From the NCBI GenBank assembly GCA_949840935.1, contig CATKXX010000009.1:22784-86783 (forward strand): DNA of 64,000 bases, written 5' to 3'. Source of the DNA: an uncultured Acetatifactor sp. (lineage in GTDB: Bacteria > Bacillota > Clostridia > Lachnospirales > Lachnospiraceae). The notes below the pieces were generated by a model. That model had not been told where the DNA came from and ran no database searches. It was given only the letters and a program-made list of their open reading frames with translations. The translations under genes were made by a program, and so were the position numbers. Position 1 is the stretch's first letter; each line of letters opens with the position of its first letter. Shown here in pieces: positions 52,699 through 62,264 of this stretch.

Positions 52699-54132
52699 TC
52701 AATGTGAAGCCGTACCATCCCCCGAAGGGCTGTCTATATTTTTTTCTTCACAGATACGCCGGATACAAGCCACTATCTCCTCGTCCGTCAGAACGGTGAC
52801 GCGGCCTCCCGCATACTCCCCATCCACCCAAAGCTTTATCTCCTTCACAAGCTCTGAATTCTTGCTGATCTGGCGGTCGCCCTTCAGCTTGTAATAAGTG
52901 TTGATCCAGTGCGCGATGCCTGCAAGCCCCGAAGTATTGGAAACCGCGCAGAGCACGGGACGGTTCAGGAATTTTTCCGTGTCGAATATATTATAGATTT
53001 CCTCGTTTTTCAGCAGCCCGTCGGCATGGATCCCTGCCCTGGTCACATTAAAATTCTTTCCCACAAAGGGAGTCCGGGGCGGAATCTGATAACCGATCTC
53101 CCTCTCATAATATTCCGCCAGCTCCGTGATCACTGTGGTATCCATTCCGTTCAGATGGCCCTTCAGCTGCGCATACTCAAATACCATGGCCTCCAGAGGC
53201 GTATTGCCTGTCCTCTCTCCAATACCAAACAGTGAAGTGTTGACGCCGGAACAGCCGTAAAGCCATGCCGTAGTGGAATTGGAGACCGCCTTATAAAAAT
53301 CGTTATGCCCATGCCATTCTATCAGCTCATGGGGCACTCCCGCATGGGTATGTATCGCATAAATGATCCCCTGTACGCTCCTGGGTATCACGGCGCCGGG
53401 ATAATTCACCCCATATCCCATGGTATCACACGCACGAACCTTGATGGGAATCCCGTATTCCTCCATCAGCTTCATCAGCTCCAGGCAGAAAGGCACCACA
53501 TACCCGTAGATGTCCGCCCTGGTGATATCCTCCAGATGGCAGCGGGGACTGATGCCCTCCTCAAGGCACTCCCGGATGACGCTCAGATAATGATCCATGG
53601 CCTGCCGTCTCGTCATTTTCAGCTTCAGGAAAATATGGTAGTCCGAGCAGCTCACCAGAATGCCCGTCTCCTTCATGCCGATTTCCTTTACAAGCTTGAA
53701 ATCTTCCCTGCTGGCCCGAATCCAGCTCGTCACCTCGGGGAATTCATACCCTCTTTCCATACATTTATATACGGCGTCCCGATCCTTCTTGCTGTAGAGA
53801 AAGAATTCACTGGCCCGGATCATGCCGTTTGGCCCTCCCAGCTTATGCAGATAGTCATAGATGGTCACAATCTGCTCCGTAGTGTAAGGCGCCCTGGACT
53901 GCTGGCCATCACGGAAAGTAGTATCTGTGATCCAGATATCCCTTGGCATATTGTGAGGCACGATCCTGTCGTTAAAAGGTATCTTCGGGATTTCGGAGTA
54001 TGGGAACATATTTCGGAAAACATTGGGCTTCTCCACATCATCCAAAATATACATGTGTTCTTCAATCTCGAGGAGATTATTCTTCTGGTTCATCGACACC
54101 GGACGATACTGAAATGTTTCACTGTCTCTCAT
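52699..54132 (-). CDS. Probable Re-citrate synthase (isopropylmalate/homocitrate synthase family)
   Basis: A 477-residue enzyme of the DRE-TIM acyl-CoA condensing family. The signature WITDTTFRDGQQSRAPYTTEQIV holds the R-D metal and catalytic pair, HLEDITRADIYGYV and IEWHGHNDFYKAVSNSTTAWLYG hold the HxHND ligands, and SLFGIGERTGNTPLEAMV is the glycine-rich loop. It is longer than classic LeuA cores in the N-terminus and lacks a C-terminal allosteric LeuA domain. Association with GntR and icd, and homology to the C. kluyveri Re-citrate synthase as known from the literature, favour citrate synthesis. Isopropylmalate or homocitrate synthase remains possible. Confidence 0.75.
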   Translation of the reverse strand: MRDSETFQYRPVSMNQKNNLLEIEEHMYILDDVEKPNVFRNMFPYSEIPKIPFNDRIVPHNMPRDIWITDTTFRDGQQSRAPYTTEQIVTIYDYLHKLGGPNGMIRASEFFLYSKKDRDAVYKCMERGYEFPEVTSWIRASREDFKLVKEIGMKETGILVSCSDYHIFLKLKMTRRQAMDHYLSVIRECLEEGISPRCHLEDITRADIYGYVVPFCLELMKLMEEYGIPIKVRACDTMGYGVNYPGAVIPRSVQGIIYAIHTHAGVPHELIEWHGHNDFYKAVSNSTTAWLYGCSGVNTSLFGIGERTGNTPLEAMVFEYAQLKGHLNGMDTTVITELAEYYEREIGYQIPPRTPFVGKNFNVTRAGIHADGLLKNEEIYNIFDTEKFLNRPVLCAVSNTSGLAGIAHWINTYYKLKGDRQISKNSELVKEIKLWVDGEYAGGRVTVLTDEEIVACIRRICEEKNIDSPSGDGTASH

Positions 54133-54241
54133 GTTAATTCTCCATTCTGCCGGAGTCCTTCAGGTCAGGGCACATTTTTCCGTCATGGTACAGCTCTGCG
54201 ATACCAGCCCCGGCACACGTTATTGCTCTGTCGGCAATCTG

Positions 54242-54283
54242 CACATCTCGTATAATTGTATACAATCATACGAGATGTGTCAA
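54242..54283 (-). promoter_or_regulatory. Operon promoter with nested palindromic GntR-type operator
   Basis: Minus-strand TTGACA (54278-54283) and TACAAT (54255-54260), spacer 17. A 12-base perfect palindrome ATTGTATACAAT (54255-54266), a FadR/GntR-like core, lies inside a second palindrome with 12-base arms (CACATCTCGTAT at 54242-54253, complement at 54268-54279). It is placed to block polymerase at the citrate-synthase operon. Confidence 0.8.
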
Positions 54284-54326
54284 CAAATATTTTCATTTTC
54301 CTGGCAACGCTTTTTCCGGCAACACA

Positions 54327-55235
54327 TCATTCCTGCAGAAGCCTGCTCACATTTACCATCCCCCAGCCCTGCTGATTCCAGGGCAGGTGCAAATCCGTAG
54401 CGGTATACTGTAGCTTCTGCCTGCATTCCTCATTTGTCATCCATGGGAAGCTCTGCAGAGCAAGCGCGGCTGCCCCGGATACAATGGGAGTGGCCATGGA
54501 GGTTCCGCTCTTAGCCACATATGCGTTCCGGTATTTCCCGTGCAGCCTGTAATAATGTATATTACAGGATACAATGTCCGTCCCGGGCGCCACAAGATCC
54601 GGTTTTCTGAATGCTGCGCCCTCCGTACCTCTGCCGGAATAGGTCTCGCATCTCCCCGGGGAATCCACCGCAAAGCTTCCATCATGGCAGCCCACCGTAA
54701 CAGCCTTATTGCTTCCGCCTACCGCAGAGATTGTCCCCGGCCTGGGCCCTTTATTTCCGGCGGCACAGACCACAAGGATACCGCTGTCCCACACCGCTTC
54801 GATCATCGCCCTCAGGCGCCGCTCCTTTACAGCCTCCTCCAGGGTACCGATACCCACAGAGATATTCAAAATTCTGATCCGGCACTGTTCCCTAATCCTC
54901 AGGATCCAGTCCAGCCCGTTCAGCATACTCTCCGTAGAACCGTCCCCTTTATCATCCAGTACCTTTCCTACCACCAGCCGGGCTCCCGGCGCCATTCCCA
55001 CATATTTCCCCTGTGACACTTTTCCGCTTCCGCACAAGATTCCGCATACATGGGTGCCATGGCCATTATCATCATACATCAGTGCCCTTTTCCCCACAAA
55101 ATCCTGAAACCGGATCAGACGGTCGGACAGGTCGGGATGAGGCCCGATTCCGGTATCCAATACCCCTATTGTAATCCCACTCCCGTCCAGCCCCCTCAGA
55201 TCAGGCACTCCCAATTGTTCTTTCACTCGCCGCAT
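54327..55235 (-). CDS. Intracellular-type subtilisin-like serine protease (S8)
   Basis: A 302-residue peptidase. All three catalytic motifs are intact: ITIGVLDTGIGPHPDL (Asp), DDNGHGTHVCGIL (His) and KSGTSMATPIVSGAAALAL (Ser). There is no signal peptide or propeptide, so it acts in the cytoplasm like B. subtilis IspA; the N-terminal tail is only about 15 residues. No strong ribosome site precedes the ATG at 55235; the nearest G-rich stretch is inside a hairpin at 55244-55283, which may hold translation down. Confidence 0.9.
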   Translation of the reverse strand: MRRVKEQLGVPDLRGLDGSGITIGVLDTGIGPHPDLSDRLIRFQDFVGKRALMYDDNGHGTHVCGILCGSGKVSQGKYVGMAPGARLVVGKVLDDKGDGSTESMLNGLDWILRIREQCRIRILNISVGIGTLEEAVKERRLRAMIEAVWDSGILVVCAAGNKGPRPGTISAVGGSNKAVTVGCHDGSFAVDSPGRCETYSGRGTEGAAFRKPDLVAPGTDIVSCNIHYYRLHGKYRNAYVAKSGTSMATPIVSGAAALALQSFPWMTNEECRQKLQYTATDLHLPWNQQGWGMVNVSRLLQE

Positions 55236-55243
55236 AATAACAA

Positions 55244-55283
55244 GCGCCCCGGCATATACTTATTACATCTTATGCCGGGGCGC
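55244..55283 (-). terminator. Strong hairpin between the LRR gene and the subtilase gene
   Basis: A perfect 13-base-pair stem (GCGCCCCGGCATA and complement) with a 14-base loop, then TTGTTATTAT on minus. It ends the sortase/LRR transcript and reaches to within nine bases of the subtilase ATG. Confidence 0.8.
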
Positions 55284-55357
55284 CTCGTTGGTACCCTGTC
55301 CACTTATTCTATTTACTCACAATCCCGCCCGGGACAGCTGCCATATCTCCAATAACC

Positions 55358-57514
55358 TTATCCACGGCTGCGCTGAAGGGTTCCGATAACGATCAGCAGC
55401 ACACCCAGGGCAAGTATCAGGCCGCTTATGACCATTTTAGATGTGGATGCCACACTGCTCCCCCCCTGGATGTCAGGGCCGGCACTCTGGCTTGTAAGCT
55501 CCATATTCAGCACCTGCAGCTCCTCCTGCGAATCGTCCGCCCCCAAGCTGTAGATTCCGAAAGGAGACAGATGATTTGTCTGAAACTTCACAGATTCCGT
55601 CCCGTCCGCCATAACCCGCTCAGCTGCAAGCAGCTCCGGCTGTCCGTTCCTGTCCAACGTCAGCACCTGCAGCTTCTGTCCGCTTAACCCTTCCGGCACA
55701 GGCAGTATGACTGTCAATGTCTGACGCCCCAGCTTGGTAATCGGAATCCCGCTGGAATCCGTCAATGTCAGCTCATAGGCTGTCATACCCTCCGGCACGG
55801 ATGTCTTAAAGGATCTGACACATGCCTGCTCCAGGACAGAAACATCCTCCATCCTGAAAGCGGTCAGCGTGTAGCTTCTCGCCGCACCCTCAAGCTCCGC
55901 ATACGCATGTTCTATGCCAACCACCGTTACGCCTGCATCTCCGGGCTCTCCCTCCAGATTCCTGTACTCCTCGTTGGAAAGCCTTGTAGCCGTGACTTCA
56001 TAGCTGTTGGGCAGCTCAAAAGGTTCCCCGGCAAAGCTCACCTCTGCGTTTCCAAATGCCCTGATACCTGCCTCTTCCACAGAAGCCGGCAGAGTGACCT
56101 GCTGCAGGCCGCAGCCCTCAAACGCCCTGTCCTTAATCTGCTTCAGCTGGCTGCCCAAAGTGACAGCCGTCAGATTTCCGCAGCCCTCAAATGCACCCTC
56201 TCCGATCACTGTCACGCTGTCAGGAATCACCACACTCTCCAATTCTCCGTGATCCCGAAAGGCTTCCGCCGCAATCACCCTGACACCGTCAGGGATCACA
56301 GCCTGAGAATCCGACCCCCGGTACGCCACAAGTACGCCGCCGCTGATCAGATAATTCCCGTCGCTGCTCTCATTTCCTTCCACAGCCATCCCCCCTAGGA
56401 AATTGTCCATCCAGGGAGTATAGGAAAAAGCCTTCGGCTCCACCAGGGTAACGCTGGCCGGAAGAGACACTCTCCCAAGGCTGTCGCAATGATAGAACGC
56501 ACCATAAGAGATTGTCCTGACTCCCAGCGGAACCGTGATGCCTGTTACAGAGCTTCTGGCAAAGGAAAACTGCCCCAGCTCCGCAATGCCCATTGGAAGC
56601 TGTACCTCACCCAGCCCGCCGTTCCGGTAATACGCCTGATCCGCAATTACCCTGTTGTCTACTGTCGTATATTTTGAGACGCCTTCTGATGCCGCCTGCA
56701 TCAGATTCCCCACGGGAGCGGCATTATCAGAGGCCGACGGAAGCCCCTCCAGGCTGCTCCTGACCTCCGGAAGCTTACTGTCTATGAAAAACACCGCATG
56801 ATTGCCCACAATCTGCGTACTTCCTAATACGGTCCCGGGAACCGGTGTGGCGGAGGGCTCGCTGGGAACGTCCGGAGCAGGAGTAGTTGTTTCCCCTCCG
56901 GTACCGTCTCCGTCAGGATACTCCGGCACATCCTGATACTCCGGCATCTCCTTCTGGCGCTCATAAAATTCCTGCGCATATTTATCCGCCATCGTACCTG
57001 GCTGGCAGTGAATAGTCAGCCTGTAGCAGCCGTCAAATGCCGACTCATGAATATCCGTTGTCTCCGGCGCGATACTGATATCCTTCAGGTTCACACAGTC
57101 CGCAAAAGCGGAGATTCCGATAGATGTAATATTGGAAGGAATGGTCATCTGTTCCAGGCCGCCGCAGCCGGCAAATGCAAAATCGCCTACTGCTGTCAGC
57201 CCCTTTCCCAGCACTACCGTATCCAGCTTATCGCAGCCCCAGAACGCATAGGCCCCGATCCGCTTAACAGAATTCGGAATTACCACCAGCTCCACCCTTG
57301 TATTGTCCTCAAAAGCTCCATCGCCGATGGCTTCCACGGTGTCAGGAATGGAAACATTTGTCTCCGTTCCCCGGTATTTCACAAGTACGCCGCCCTCAAT
57401 TTTAAAATCGGAAGCAGATGACGATGCCGCATCTGCCTCCGCTACAGGGAGCTGCATAATAATCAGCGCTGCTATGATCAGCAGGATTCCGCTTAAACGC
57501 TTCCTTTTTCTCAT
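55358..57514 (-). CDS. BspA-like leucine-rich repeat surface protein
   Basis: A 718-residue exported protein. A signal peptide (MRKRKRLSGILLIIAALIIMQLPVAEADA) is followed by LRR_5-type repeats such as AIGDGAFEDNTRVELVVIPNSVKRIGAYAFWGC in two blocks (residues about 35-165 and 290-500), separated by a proline/threonine linker at about 190-230. The C-terminal region ends in a membrane helix (MVISGLILALGVLLIVIGTL) and a short RSRG tail, which would anchor it. No sorting signal is obvious. It is 11 bases after the giant LRR gene and belongs to the sortase operon. Confidence 0.9.
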   Translation of the reverse strand: MRKRKRLSGILLIIAALIIMQLPVAEADAASSSASDFKIEGGVLVKYRGTETNVSIPDTVEAIGDGAFEDNTRVELVVIPNSVKRIGAYAFWGCDKLDTVVLGKGLTAVGDFAFAGCGGLEQMTIPSNITSIGISAFADCVNLKDISIAPETTDIHESAFDGCYRLTIHCQPGTMADKYAQEFYERQKEMPEYQDVPEYPDGDGTGGETTTPAPDVPSEPSATPVPGTVLGSTQIVGNHAVFFIDSKLPEVRSSLEGLPSASDNAAPVGNLMQAASEGVSKYTTVDNRVIADQAYYRNGGLGEVQLPMGIAELGQFSFARSSVTGITVPLGVRTISYGAFYHCDSLGRVSLPASVTLVEPKAFSYTPWMDNFLGGMAVEGNESSDGNYLISGGVLVAYRGSDSQAVIPDGVRVIAAEAFRDHGELESVVIPDSVTVIGEGAFEGCGNLTAVTLGSQLKQIKDRAFEGCGLQQVTLPASVEEAGIRAFGNAEVSFAGEPFELPNSYEVTATRLSNEEYRNLEGEPGDAGVTVVGIEHAYAELEGAARSYTLTAFRMEDVSVLEQACVRSFKTSVPEGMTAYELTLTDSSGIPITKLGRQTLTVILPVPEGLSGQKLQVLTLDRNGQPELLAAERVMADGTESVKFQTNHLSPFGIYSLGADDSQEELQVLNMELTSQSAGPDIQGGSSVASTSKMVISGLILALGVLLIVIGTLQRSRG

Positions 57515-57525
57515 ACGCTTTCCCT

Positions 57526-60500
57526 TTACCTTTTACCCCTGTTTGCCTTCACTTTCACTTTCGCCTTCTGAGGCTTTCTTCTGTCCCTCTGCATGAACAT
57601 AATGAAGGACAGGCAGGCCAGGCCAACAGACAGGAACCACTTGGGATGAATCCCGTCTCCGGTCTTGGGAGTTGCATCAGAGCTTCCTCCGGCAGACAGA
57701 TTCGCCGTATCCACATAAATCACATAAGGTGAAAAATGCTCCGCCCTGAAAGTAATACATGCTACCCCCGAAATTGTGGTAAACTTGGCCGACAGCTTAT
57801 CCAGCCTGTCATTTACCACTCCTGCCACCTTGTTATTCCCCGCATAAGTGATCAGGGAATCCGGTATCGGCAGTGTAATGTCTACGGACAGGCCCGTGGT
57901 ATCCGTAATCTTATTCGTACCCGTGGAATCATACAGGGAAATATCCATGGGGAAGTACTTAATATTATCCAGGCTGCCATACTCGGTCATCAGCGCCCTC
58001 ACAACAGCTTCCGTTGCCTCAGTGCTCTCCGTAATCTTAACGACGAAATTATCGGACGAACCGTTTACCGTAGCCGCCACCACTCCTGTGTTGGAGATAC
58101 CGTTCTTGTCAATGACAACCGTGGTGCTGCCGTTGGAAATCGTCCCGGAATTATTCGGCCTCCTGTTTGAATTTGCGCTGGAGGAGCTGCCGCTGCCGTT
58201 GCTGCTGCTCGTTCTCGCCCTGTAATGGGCTGTCACGGTAACATTCCCCTCCGGCATGGTGATCACCGTTGCGGACAACACCTTGCTGGCAATCGTCGTA
58301 TTCTCAGGATCGATGGTCCAATGGCTGAATTCCTGCGTAGCGCTGGGGTCATTTGCAATGACGATGGGCTGGGAACCCGCCACATAGCTTCCGGATCCGC
58401 TTCCGTTCTGCACTGTCAGCGTATAGAATTTTGTATTCGTCCCATTTCCGCTGCCATTACTGCTGTTCGTACCGTTTCCGCTGCCGTTGTTGCTGCCTGT
58501 ATTGCCTCCATTATTACCGGGATTATCCCCGCCGGGATTATCGCCACCGGGATTATCCCCTCCACCGTTGTTTGCGGTATATGTCGCATAGACATCCAGA
58601 TCCTTCGTCACATTGGTGGGAGAAGGCAGCCATCTCTGGAAGGTATAGCCCTCCCTGACAGGATCCTTGGGAATGATCGCGTTCCCGCCGTCATCCACCC
58701 TCTGGATCATCAGCACCGACTCATCCCAGTCAAGGAAACGCACTACATGCTGGGAGGTACTGGAATCACGCTTCTCATACTGTGCGAATACTTCCTCGTC
58801 CTCCTGCACCTTTTCAAAATTCCCCCTCCATCCGATGAAGATATAACCGTCACGGACGGGGTCGCGGGGAGGCTCTGCGCTTTCGCCTATCGCAAGCCTT
58901 ACTTCCTTTAACACATTGTCATCCCAGTCAATAAACTTAACCGTCACCTTCAGGGTATCAGGATCAATGATCTCGTACTGGGCCGTAGGCGTCGCATCCT
59001 CCGTCACACAGTCCACAGGAGGCATCCATCCCACAAATTTATAGCCCTCTCTGGTAGGCGCTTCCACAAGCTCGCTGGCATCCGTTCCATCCTCCACCTT
59101 ATCAAAGGTTCCCAGGATCGTCCCGTCCCAGTCAAAGAATATCACCTTATGATAGACAGGCTCCTTTACAGACTCATGATGGATGGGCGGATTGTACTTA
59201 TCGGCAAAAATTGCCGCTACGCTGTCATCCGCACAGTAAAACACCAGATGTCCCTTTGTGGTATTCGTCATACCGGCATATTCGCCGTCCTCAATGTCAC
59301 GGAAAGCATCATTGCTGATGACCACCACGCTCCTGGGTATCGTAATCTCATAAATACTGCTGTCCGTAAAGGCATCCTGGCTGATGCTCTTACAGGTATT
59401 GGGCAGGACAACCGAGAACAGGGAACTGGTCTCCCGGAACGCACTCTCCGGCACATCCGTGATTGACGACTGGCTCAGGTCGATCGTCCGGACTCCCGTA
59501 TGCATAAATGCCTCAGGATAAATTTCCGTAATTCCTACCAGCTCCTCCGGCTTCACACTGCCCGCAACCCTGCCGGCCAGGTACTCCACAACCTTTGTCT
59601 TGTTCCCGCCTGAGAGCTCATATATGATCGAATTGTCACAGGTGAATTTCTCACTGCCGTTAAAATTCACATTGGACAGGCTCGTACATCCTGAGAAGGG
59701 CCTGCGTCCCAGCTGATTGACCGATTCGGAAATACTTACTCCTGACAGCTTATCACAGTTTTCAAAGGCACGGCTTCCAATCGACTTCAGCGGGCCATTG
59801 AGCGCAACACTCGCAAGCGTCCCACAGTCACGGAATGCTCCCGGGCTCACCGACAGCAGCCCCTCCGTAGTCAAAGTCTTACTCAGTGCCTGCGGCAATA
59901 CCACATCCGCCTGCTCCTTATAAGAGAACAATCCCTTGTACGGAGAATTCGCATCACCACCGCTGACAGAACCCACATCCTCCACGACCTCTCCGGTCAC
60001 CGCATCAACCATCGCAATGGATTCAATTCCATCGGGCAGCTCCAGGTTCAGAACCGCGTTAATGATCTGCTTCTCGTAATCTAATGCAGAGCTGGAACCG
60101 TAAGATTTTACCGCCCCCGCTGCCGCATCTTCAAGCTCCTTCGTCATATACGCATAATTAGCTGTCGTATACTTTGTAAGGGAGCTGAGATCGCTGAAGG
60201 TAGGGTAATCGATCAGCTCGTTGGAATCCGTGGTTTCATTGTATCTCACCACCAGGTTGGTGGGCCATCCGCTGTAATAAGTAATATATGTCCTGTACTG
60301 GGAACCCGTGTTAGCGTACTCGGAGGGCTCCATCGCATATGTGAAGGGCCGGCTGGCCGAAGAGATCGTACCTACGAAATTCAGCTGGGCATCCCTTCCT
60401 TCAAGCCCTGTACATCCCTGTATGTGGCCGGTCGCTTCCTGTGTGTTAAAGGCGCCCGCCCCTATCGATTCCACGTTTTCCGCCTGAGTAAAGAGCACGT

Positions 60501-62259
60501 TTTCCAGCCTGTGGCTGCCCCGGAAAGCATTCTCCGCGATATACTTCACAGAGGCCGGGATTGTGATGGTCTTCAGCCAGCACTTATTCTGGAACGTACC
60601 GGAGTCAATCCCCACAATATTTTTAGGTCCTATCACTTCCGGAAGCGTAATGATTTCCATTTTGTCATTGGAATTCTCCATCTCACATCTGACAATCTTT
60701 CCATCTTCATTCACCCAGTAAATAACGCCTACCTTACCGCCGGAGCCTTCCTCGTCCACCACCAGTTCATAGACATCCATATTCAGATCCGGATCGTGGA
60801 ATTTATAGGCAATCCTCTTTTCCGTTGCCGTAGTGTGTAAAGCGCATGTCTTCGGCCCCTCCAGGTAAAACGCCTTCAGAACCGTCTCCTTAAACTCGTC
60901 AAACCCAAAGCCGCTCACATCCCCCTCTTTCAGGGTAAAAGTACTGTTTCCGGCCGTCTTGATATGGGACAGGCTGATACACCCTCTGAACGCACTGACA
61001 TCCAGCTGCTCCGCATAGGTGTAAGGAAATTCCAGAGCCGTCAGAGCGGCACAGTCCTTAAAAGCATCTTTTCCTATCGCTGTCAGACTGCCTGCATATC
61101 CCTCATGAATCAGGTTCAGGTTCTTCAGATTCTGACATCCCTCAAAGGCACTGTCGCCAATCTTCTGTATATTTCCGGGCAGATTCAGCGTCTCCAGGCT
61201 GATACAGTTGTTAAAGCAGTATGCTCCCAGCACGGACACGCTGGCACTGAGATCAAATTTCACCTCGGACAGGTTCCCGCAATTCTGAAACGCATTGTTC
61301 CCCAGGCATCCCAAGCCGTTTCCGAATTCAACGCTTCTCAGGCCGCAGTTGGCAAAGGCATAATCTCCGACACCCATTACATCCTTTCCCACGATCAGAT
61401 TGGTAATGTTGGTCTGGTTATAGAAAATCCCCTGCTCCGGCTGGGTAATTACACCTCCGATCACCCAGTCTCCGCTGGCATTGATGGTCAGATACTGGTT
61501 GCCGATGTACGCCACAGTTGCCCTGGAAATACGCTCTTTTGTAGATTCCTTATAGGATGCCGGCTGGCTTCCGGATACCGTGGCCCCATCCGCTTCATAT
61601 AACACAGAATCATTTACCCATGTAGATCGGGTGGCGTAATAGCAAGGGTAATATACGTCCCTGGTCTTCGGGATCGGCTTTCCGGCTGAATCCAGTTTAT
61701 TGCCATAGTCATCCACTCTGTCGCCGAGAGTCACGTCGCCTTTTTCATAAATAGGCTGGCCGTTCACATCCAGAAGCGGTTCTTTCCTTAAATAATAAAG
61801 GAACTGGTTATCCATATTGACCGCCACGCTTCCCGTATCGGTACTGGTCAGGGAATACTTTCTGTATGCCTCCATGGTGTCAGGGATTCGGAGCGTCCCT
61901 TCTGCCAGGTTACCGATCTGAGTATATCCCAGTATAACGGCCACACGGCTTTCTGTTTCTTCCTTACCCGTAGACGGTTCCACATAAGCGAACCGGAACG
62001 TAACACCGGTTCCCTCCATGGGATAGGTATAGATCGTTGCGCTCGAATCCACCTCCGGCATCTTATGATTGCCGAATATGTCCTCGGAAATGCTCCTGCC
62101 GTTATTGACGGCCGGCGCATCTCCGTCCGCCGCCTGCAGTCCTTCTGTGGGAATCGCCGCCACCGCCATTGCCGATGCAAGGAATAACGCCCCTAACGTC
62201 TTCCTTATGGATCTCTTAAGTCTTCTGTTCTTACCCTTTTTCTTAACAGCCTTCGCCAT
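57526..62259 (-). CDS. Giant LRR surface protein with InlB-type repeats and a TPKTG sorting signal
   Basis: A 1577-residue exported protein. The N-terminus is basic with a hydrophobic stretch (LGALFLASAMAVAAIPTEGLQAA). LRR_5 repeats (VMGVGDYAFANCGLRSVEFGNGLGCLGNNAFQNCGNL type) fill residues about 250-1010. Three B-repeat-like units with FDWDGTILGTFDKV, FIDWDDNVLKEVRL and FLDWDESVLMIQRV follow, then an asparagine-glycine linker with NPGGD repeats, a bacterial-repeat-like domain and a C-terminal TPKTGDG, membrane helix and KKAKVK-type basic tail. TPKTG resembles motifs used by class B sortases of clostridia; the sortase gene lies directly upstream. Confidence 0.9.
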   Translation of the reverse strand: MAKAVKKKGKNRRLKRSIRKTLGALFLASAMAVAAIPTEGLQAADGDAPAVNNGRSISEDIFGNHKMPEVDSSATIYTYPMEGTGVTFRFAYVEPSTGKEETESRVAVILGYTQIGNLAEGTLRIPDTMEAYRKYSLTSTDTGSVAVNMDNQFLYYLRKEPLLDVNGQPIYEKGDVTLGDRVDDYGNKLDSAGKPIPKTRDVYYPCYYATRSTWVNDSVLYEADGATVSGSQPASYKESTKERISRATVAYIGNQYLTINASGDWVIGGVITQPEQGIFYNQTNITNLIVGKDVMGVGDYAFANCGLRSVEFGNGLGCLGNNAFQNCGNLSEVKFDLSASVSVLGAYCFNNCISLETLNLPGNIQKIGDSAFEGCQNLKNLNLIHEGYAGSLTAIGKDAFKDCAALTALEFPYTYAEQLDVSAFRGCISLSHIKTAGNSTFTLKEGDVSGFGFDEFKETVLKAFYLEGPKTCALHTTATEKRIAYKFHDPDLNMDVYELVVDEEGSGGKVGVIYWVNEDGKIVRCEMENSNDKMEIITLPEVIGPKNIVGIDSGTFQNKCWLKTITIPASVKYIAENAFRGSHRLENVLFTQAENVESIGAGAFNTQEATGHIQGCTGLEGRDAQLNFVGTISSASRPFTYAMEPSEYANTGSQYRTYITYYSGWPTNLVVRYNETTDSNELIDYPTFSDLSSLTKYTTANYAYMTKELEDAAAGAVKSYGSSSALDYEKQIINAVLNLELPDGIESIAMVDAVTGEVVEDVGSVSGGDANSPYKGLFSYKEQADVVLPQALSKTLTTEGLLSVSPGAFRDCGTLASVALNGPLKSIGSRAFENCDKLSGVSISESVNQLGRRPFSGCTSLSNVNFNGSEKFTCDNSIIYELSGGNKTKVVEYLAGRVAGSVKPEELVGITEIYPEAFMHTGVRTIDLSQSSITDVPESAFRETSSLFSVVLPNTCKSISQDAFTDSSIYEITIPRSVVVISNDAFRDIEDGEYAGMTNTTKGHLVFYCADDSVAAIFADKYNPPIHHESVKEPVYHKVIFFDWDGTILGTFDKVEDGTDASELVEAPTREGYKFVGWMPPVDCVTEDATPTAQYEIIDPDTLKVTVKFIDWDDNVLKEVRLAIGESAEPPRDPVRDGYIFIGWRGNFEKVQEDEEVFAQYEKRDSSTSQHVVRFLDWDESVLMIQRVDDGGNAIIPKDPVREGYTFQRWLPSPTNVTKDLDVYATYTANNGGGDNPGGDNPGGDNPGNNGGNTGSNNGSGNGTNSSNGSGNGTNTKFYTLTVQNGSGSGSYVAGSQPIVIANDPSATQEFSHWTIDPENTTIASKVLSATVITMPEGNVTVTAHYRARTSSSNGSGSSSSANSNRRPNNSGTISNGSTTVVIDKNGISNTGVVAATVNGSSDNFVVKITESTEATEAVVRALMTEYGSLDNIKYFPMDISLYDSTGTNKITDTTGLSVDITLPIPDSLITYAGNNKVAGVVNDRLDKLSAKFTTISGVACITFRAEHFSPYVIYVDTANLSAGGSSDATPKTGDGIHPKWFLSVGLACLSFIMFMQRDRRKPQKAKVKVKANRGKR

Positions 62260-62264
62260 CTTCT

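Noticed and set aside
58490..58570. Short GGATTATC tandem units in the giant LRR gene
   Set aside because: They are codon repeats of the NPGGD linker; ordinary low-complexity spacer, not a separate element.
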